Below, in pieces: positions 58,380-64,000 of a DNA stretch of 64,000 nucleotides (position 1 is its first letter; the number at the start of each line of letters is the position of its first letter). The notes beneath the pieces are model-generated. The model was not told where the DNA came from and did no database searches. It saw only the letters and a program-made list of their open reading frames with translations. Both the position numbers and the translations under genes were made by a program. This DNA is from Branchiostoma floridae. Its lineage: Eukaryota; Chordata; Leptocardii; Amphioxiformes; Branchiostomatidae. The stretch spans positions 2,009,413-2,073,412 of the forward strand of contig NC_049982.1 in assembly GCF_000003815.2 (NCBI RefSeq). The letters run 5' to 3'.

Positions 58380-58570
58380 CGTGTGCCCCCTCCCCACCCC
58401 ACAGCGCCCCCCTCCCCACCCCACAGCGCCCCCCTCCCACACCACTATGCTTGAGTCCGACCGCGAGAAGAACTTTCTGAGGGACCAACTCAAGAGGAGA
58501 AGTCCCAGGAAGTGATGTGCGCCCCCCTCCCCACCCCACAGCGCCCCCCTCCCCACCCCACAGCACCAGG
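58311..58570. repeat. Exon-edge duplication at the stop codon, 136 bp x 2
   Basis: The last 22 codons and stop, from ATGCTGGAGTCGGACCGCGA, are repeated at 58447-58515 as ATGCTTGAGTCCGACCGCGA to GGAAGTGA. The stops TGA lie at 58377 and 58513. The C-rich start of the 3'UTR is copied too. The copy lies within the 3'UTR, after the real stop. Confidence 0.93.
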
Positions 58571-58800
58571 GTGTGTGGTGTAATGCTACTGTACAATTAT
58601 GCGCAATCCTCCTTCCTTGCAGGCATATGAGTTGGGTTTATTTTTTGCTTGCTGTGTTACTTGCGTAGTTCCCATTATACACAGTTTTGTGTTGCTGTTA
58701 GCCCGCTCTTGTAACAACAGGAAACTGTGTACAGTAGCAACAGTGATACAATCAGAAAACAGCATATTGTTAAAGCACAGAATAAAGCCAACTCGTAAGC
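58380..58800 (+). other. BLTP3 3'UTR with candidate poly(A) signal
   Basis: C-rich sequence follows the stop, then AT-rich sequence with an AATAAA hexamer at 58781-58786, about 400 bp downstream of the stop. A second candidate, AATAAA at 63506-63511 in AT-rich sequence, would give a 5-kb 3'UTR. Sequence alone does not show which is used. Confidence 0.5.
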
Positions 58801-61275
58801 CAGGCAACAGGGGGCTAGGTTCAAAGTTGATAGTAAGAAAATCCAGGGTTTTAGTATTCAAAAATTGTGTATATATAACCTTGTCCCTGCAGAAGTGAAG
58901 TGGCCTTCTGGTCAAGATGTAAAACAAAGCAAGAAGATAATTGTTAAAGATTCTGAAGTACTTAGTAAAACATGGTGCAGAAGTTGAGATGTCAAAACCA
59001 CTAGTTTGCCTCCCAAATTTCTCCAGTCATGAACTATGATAAGGGATTGCTCACATGGTGCAGAGGTTGAGCTGTTATGACCACTATTTTGTGAATAGAA
59101 TCAGGTTGAAAGGTCACTGGATAACAAGTTCTCTCAAAGTCACGACCAGGACATTTTGGACGTTTGAACCTAAAGTTGATCAGGAAATCTACTCCAGTCA
59201 TGAACAGTCAAAAGAACAAACTTGTTCATGTTAGGAACTTTCTTCACACAGCAGAAGCACCATCTATGGTCAGTATTGCCCTGAGGAAGGTGACAGACAG
59301 TCATAAAAGTACAGTCAGGTTAAAATATGCAAAGCTGTGTGAAGAGAACTTTGTGATCCTGTCAAAACTACTGCAGCAGCAGCTACAGAATTTTTTTCCT
59401 CAATTCAGTCAGCTGAAGAACTCCCGCTTGTTGCAACATAAAAACAGGCTCTGCATCTCTGTACAGTATAAATATACTGCTCCATGTTCCCCAGCTCTTT
59501 CCGAAAAGTACAGACTGAGTGAAGATTCCAAACGTTGCTTCATGTCTGATAAGGGACTGCAACCCTTCCCAGTAGCATGCAAGCACATGTACATTGTTTG
59601 TGTATAACTTGAGGGGAGGAGCAATAGCCAGGGCCTGACCTCTCACCCTTGACCTTTGTGTATAACTTGAGGGGAGGAGCAATAGCCAGGGCCTGACCTC
59701 TCACCCTTGACCTCTCACCCTTGACCTCACCACTGACCTTACAATCCAAAGTGGGAACGCTAACCACTGCACCGCGCACGCTACACTGACTAGTTGCCTC
59801 CGACACACACAACCAACTCAGGCAGTAAAAAAAAAGAAAAGACAGATTGCATTTGTGGTAAAAAGTAACATTTTTTTTCACACTGGACAGTGTTAGAAAT
59901 TAGCGTAACGATCCAACCACACACAGAGTCGTCAAAAGAAGTCAGGAAAGATATCCTCTCTGTATATTAGAACCATTTGTAACAGTGATATAACCCATTT
60001 GCAACACAAGTAGTAGGATAAGTAATAACGGAATGCTGTATAAAGCTAGACTGCAGAAGGCTACTAAATCCTTGAATGTGAGAGCGAGAATAAAAATCAA
60101 AAGCACTGTAATATTGGCTTGTATGTACATGTAAGTTGTGAAACCAGAAAAAGCGCTGCCTTGTTAACTATGCCAGTATTTACATGTACCTTCCATTGAA
60201 AGAAGGAAGTACAAAATATGCTTCTCACTGGAGTCGGTCCATTTGGATTTCAACAGGAAAACTCAAAAGATTCTGGATTTACCTTATTTTTTTTAATTTG
60301 TAGACGTTTGCATATAGAAGATGACAAGTTTTCAGTGTGTACCAGCCTGAAAGCACAAAATAAAAGCCCTTGGCAACCATCTTTAATCGATGTTTCAAAT
60401 CTAAAGCTTGGCACCATATGAAGCAATGGAACTTCAGTTTTTGTTTGTTCGTACTTAATGTTGAAAAGAACCATTGAAACTCTGAATGTGGTGGGAGAAA
60501 GCTTCAACATAATGACTGGGAAAGAGAAAATCATGGAATTTGAAGTAAGCTCCACGCACACACAAGCAATATGAAATGTCTCTCTCAGTACGACATTCAA
60601 CATTTGGGTGAAGTTATTTGACTTGCTTTGAAGTTATTTGACTTGCTGCTGTGTACTTAATATATTATTCCTTAATATAGGCTAATTTCATGTTTCTGTT
60701 TCAAGCTTGAATGCATTTTTGAAAAACTTGAATTTCATATTAACTGCTGAATCTGCTGACTTAAGTAACATTTTCTAATGTGTTCTTTTTTTGTATTGCC
60801 ATAATTGATAAGATATTTGAGAATATAGATAAATGCTGGTGAGAAAGCCATGACAGGGTTTAGTTTGACTGTGGTGTTACTCTGAACTGCTGCTATTTTT
60901 GTTTGTTGTTTGCTTGTTGGTCTAAATATTTGTTATTTTGGAAACCGAAAGGTGTGATCTTTCTAGTGCATGACAGTGTTATTAACTCCTTTGCTGTTTT
61001 CACCATCGAGTAGCAAACTACTGTTTATTGTATGTTCCTCTCTACCTAGTCTGTCTAAAACATTGTTTATGTACAGCTCAGATTACTGAGTGTGTATGTC
61101 ATGAATACAACTAGAGCAACCATCAGTGCAATATAATGTACATTTGGTAATGTTTCATGTTAATTAATTCTGCAAGGCAGAAAGGCAATCAATTACACAT
61201 AATGATAGTAATTATTTATCTGACGGCACAAACTTTGCGGTATGTACCATGACAATTGCATATTTTCAAATGGGA
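58801..61275. other. Downstream / possible long 3'UTR sequence
   Basis: AT-rich sequence with a 147-codon open frame (59164-59607) that matches no family I know, a two-copy repeat of CTTGAGGGGAGGAGCAATAG (about 59609 and 59667), and a copy of intron 23 sequence at about 60825-60995. Transcription beyond 58.8 kb cannot be judged. Confidence 0.4.
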
Positions 61276-61402
61276 GGTTAAAGTTCAAGTCAGATGTGCT
61301 AAGTCATCACCTTTGACCTCTGACCCACCCATACCGTTGTTCATGGGAAAGGTCAAAGTTCAGGTCAGATGACTGTGTCATCACCTTTGACCTCCGACCT
61401 GT
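61276..61402. promoter_or_regulatory. Cluster of nuclear-receptor half-sites (DR1-like)
   Basis: AGGTCAAAGTTCAGGTCA on + and CACCTTTGACCTCTGACCC, ACCTTTGACCTCCGACCT in inverse contain several AGGTCA-like half-sites with one-base spacing. The segment is itself a two-copy repeat, so the sites may be incidental. Confidence 0.35.
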
Positions 61403-61775
61403 GTTCTGATACAATCCATCCATTGTAATCCATGCATTGACATACTAGTATATGAATGGTGACACATTAATAGTTTCATTCATATTGATATGTTACACCT
61501 TTGTGTACAAATTGTCATGATTGTTATGTTTAAGGACTTGAAAAGGGTGAAATCTGGTTCTTTTTGGAGAGTTGAATAGCTTGTAGATAGTGTGCGAATA
61601 TCCAGTGCAACGCCTTTTGTAAATATCGTAAAAGCAGACATTAAAACTAATGCTGAGACTTGTAAGGTTTCCTGATGAGAGAATGACATGGGATAGCCCT
61701 GTAGTACAAGAGGCATGTTCCCTACGTCAGTGTTTTCTCTACAGTAAGCCCGCTGCCTAACCCTGTGACGCCAGG

Positions 61776-61944
61776 GTCAGATTTCCAAACCACGGCCTGG
61801 TGGGGTGGCTTTGCCGGAGTGAAACATAAATTGATGATAAAAGAAATACACACAAACTATGCCAATTACTGATGGTTTTTAATATTTCATGTGTTTTGTT
61901 AAATTTTCACGCCCTGATGGTGGCCGATTTGGAAATGTGACTCT
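61776..61944. mobile_element. MITE-like element related to 6057-6172
   Basis: GTCAGATTTCCAAACCACGG and CCGATTTGGAAATGTGAC are inverted ends similar to those at 6.1 kb. Confidence 0.5.
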
Positions 61945-62581
61945 GCATAACCAGAGTACAGATACATGTATAGTACCAAAGGCTGCTCCGATAGGGAGCA
62001 GAGTAAGGCTCTACATGTAGACTGGTAGCAAATATATCCCAGTCCCCTCTCTACAATTTGTAAATGTGTACACGACCTGAAAAGTGGAGGAATGGAACTG
62101 AAAAGTTTGCAGATAATCCTTGTAAACACAGGCCAAAACATCACATGTACGCTGATCACTTCTACTAAGCAGGCTGCTTTTATGTACTGCAAGGACATTT
62201 TTTAAAAGGTGAAAAACTTAACCATGTGGTGTTAAACAGTGTGCCCATATATGACAGAACTGACATTGCCATGGTAAACATGGTTCTGTAGGACAGTGTA
62301 TCTATGACAGAATTGCCATCGCCATGGTAACCATTGTTCAGTAGACATGATAGAACAGTATATCCAAGGCCATGACAATGCCACAGAACTGACATTACCA
62401 TTGTAACCACAGCTCTGTAGAACACTGTATCCATGACACTGCCATTTAAGTCTCAGAGATGGGAGTTTTGTTGTAGCTATGGTGGTTTGTTCTCCAGTGA
62501 CTGTAACCATGGCTATGCAACATGCACATGTTGCTTTAGAACACCTAATAAAGTATGTTTTGATAGAATGGCAGATTTGCG

Positions 62582-62783
62582 TACTCTCCAAGCAGAGGTT
62601 AGGCTCCGGCTGTTTTTTAACGTTTGTTTTAGTCGTTATAATCGGGCTTTCTATTTTGTCATTTATCTTGAAGTACGCCAGCCAAACGTTAGGTTTTGAC
62701 ACAGCAAGATAAAATAATAAATAGAAAGCACGCTAAAAACGACTAAAAAAAACAGCCGGAGCCTAACCTCTGCTTGGAGAGTA
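62582..62783. mobile_element. Foldback element, TACTCTCCAAGCAGAGG ends
   Basis: TACTCTCCAAGCAGAGGTTA to CGGCTGTTTTTTA is mirrored at the right end (to 62783), and the pairing continues inward through GTCGTT...GCTTTCTATT. The 202-bp element is nearly all stem. Confidence 0.85.
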
Positions 62784-63600
62784 AGATTTGCGATATACTA
62801 GTATACCATTTGTACTTAGTACTGATACAGTACTGGACATGCCAATGTGATTTCAAGGTTAGGATATACATTCTGTAATAATTTGACAGGCATATTTATT
62901 ATAATACTGCCATATTGTATGTACTTATATGACGGATGGCTGTCATAATTTTTAACAGGCTACCACGCTGTATTAGCCACAGTACCCCAATCCCCCAACC
63001 CCCCACTAATGCAATGACAGATGAAGCCACAGATCCAAGCTTTTATTTGAACTCAATGAATCTTAAGCCATGAATGGAACGGACGTGAATGCTTTTGTAG
63101 GATTGGTGTCGTTGCATGTAGGAAAATGCTTTCTAGTTACCTCATTAATTGGAGATATTTATATAGTTAGGATATTGTGTCAATCAGACGAAAATTGTAT
63201 AATAATTGTTTTCCTGTACGCTTTGTCTGTATAATTGTGTGACAATACCGATACTGTATACAACAGTGTATGTGTTTCTATATTGGCTTCAATGATTTTC
63301 GAGGACTTCGTTTTTTTTCTGTGAAATTGCCATCCTGAATATTGGGGAAATCTGAGAATGGTGTCTTTCAATAATCAACAAGCAGATGTATGGTTCCGGC
63401 TCTGTCTCAACTTAACGCTCATGTTTTTGTAACATTTTGTACATATTATTAGTATTGTACCTTTTTCAATCGTCTCCTCCTCTTAGAGTTAGAAAGTCAC
63501 AATACAATAAAGATGCTCTTAATGTTTAAAAAAATAGGCGTAAAACACGGAGACTGACACAGATTTGTACACTTGCTTGGAAATGAGTCATACATTGTAC
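62784..63600. other. Downstream sequence with candidate distal poly(A) signal
   Basis: AT-rich sequence with AATAAA at 63506-63511. This resembles a transcript end, possibly of a long BLTP3 3'UTR. No coding sequence seen. Confidence 0.35.
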
Positions 63601-64000
63601 AAGGCTTAACACTCATGCTATTAACGTGTACTATAACTGTTGTTAAAAGCAGTTTACGCTGTAAAATAGGTTATCCCTACCCCCAACACCCTCCGGGGTG
63701 ACGTGTTGAAAATCTTTGTATACAGGGAGTTTGAAGGGGAAAAACTGCTGCTGGTTTATTTTCTGTTGAGGCGCACACCGGCATACATGTATGATATTAC
63801 TGCCCCTCCTGGGTCAGACTCTGACCGGGCACGACAGACAATCTGTACGGCAGCCGAGGCAAGGCTTTACACTCACGTACGCTATTAACGTGTACCATAA
63901 CTGCTGTTAAAAGCATTTTACGCTGTAAAATAGGTTATCCCTACCCCCAACACCCTTCGTGGTGACGTGTTGAAAAGCTTTGTATACAGGGAGTTTGAAG
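63601..64000. repeat. 260-bp tandem duplication running off the window
   Basis: Unit 1 (63601-63860) and unit 2 (63861 onward, cut at 64000) share TATTAACGTGTAC, TTACGCTGTAAAATAGGTTA and TACAGGGAGTTTGAAG. More copies may follow beyond the window. Confidence 0.85.

Noticed and set aside
56943-56969. GCACGCGGTGCGGCAGCAG between AG and GTAAAT as a small exon
   Set aside because: 19 nt would break the frame between exons 23 and 24.
59164-59607. 147-codon plus-strand frame downstream of BLTP3
   Set aside because: Composition is that of ordinary noncoding DNA, no family recognised, and no upstream promoter or splice context. It may lie in a long 3'UTR.

Overview
The window is eukaryotic genomic DNA, most likely from an amphioxus (Branchiostoma; species not determinable here). 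I base this on an intron-rich gene with GT-AG introns, a chordate-type protein, dense short inverted-repeat transposons of kinds I associate with amphioxus (for example the CTGTAAATGCA...TGCATTTACAG family), and minisatellites sitting on exon-intron boundaries. It is not bacterial, so operons, ribosome binding sites and CRISPR arrays do not apply.

One gene dominates. The + strand from about 8.1 to 58.4 kb carries a complete orthologue of the bridge-like lipid transfer proteins BLTP3A/UHRF1BP1 and BLTP3B/SHIP164. I reconstructed 24 coding exons (8182-58379) whose phases agree throughout. They sum to 5,493 nt, predicting 1,830 residues against roughly 1,440-1,465 in human; most of the extra length is a 534-codon, largely disordered exon 15. 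The N-terminal chorein motif, the conserved WTKLKTHPICL, LDDLLWVLTDSQLKAM and TEYYFP blocks and the C-terminal coiled coil are all present. Three further in-frame segments (54, 75 and 21 nt) look like cassette exons.

The most unusual property is that at least 16 of the 24 exons have one edge (exon 24 has both) copied in tandem together with the adjoining intron and its splice site. Copy number runs from 2 to about 18, and even the stop-codon/3'UTR edge is copied. Four arrays carry (TTTG/CAAA)n tracts at the unit junction. The assembly gap (100 N, 12945-13044) lies inside one array.

Layout: 0.3-1.6 kb, probable 3' exons of a minus-strand gene with a tyrosine-rich tail; 1.7-4.2 kb, a tandem duplication with a strong hairpin; 6.2-6.8 kb, a 27-bp minisatellite that may be a minus-strand exon; 8.0-8.2 kb, BLTP3 promoter and exon 1; 8.2-24.4 kb, two very large introns around exon 2, full of TIR elements; 24.4-31.3 kb, exons 3-8; 31.8-36.4 kb, a 4.57-kb TIR transposon in intron 8; 38.4-50.2 kb, exons 9-19; 50.8-58.4 kb, exons 20-24; 58.4-64 kb, 3'UTR and downstream sequence with foldback elements and repeats but no recognisable gene.

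All identifications are from reading the sequence and remembered family features; no search was run.
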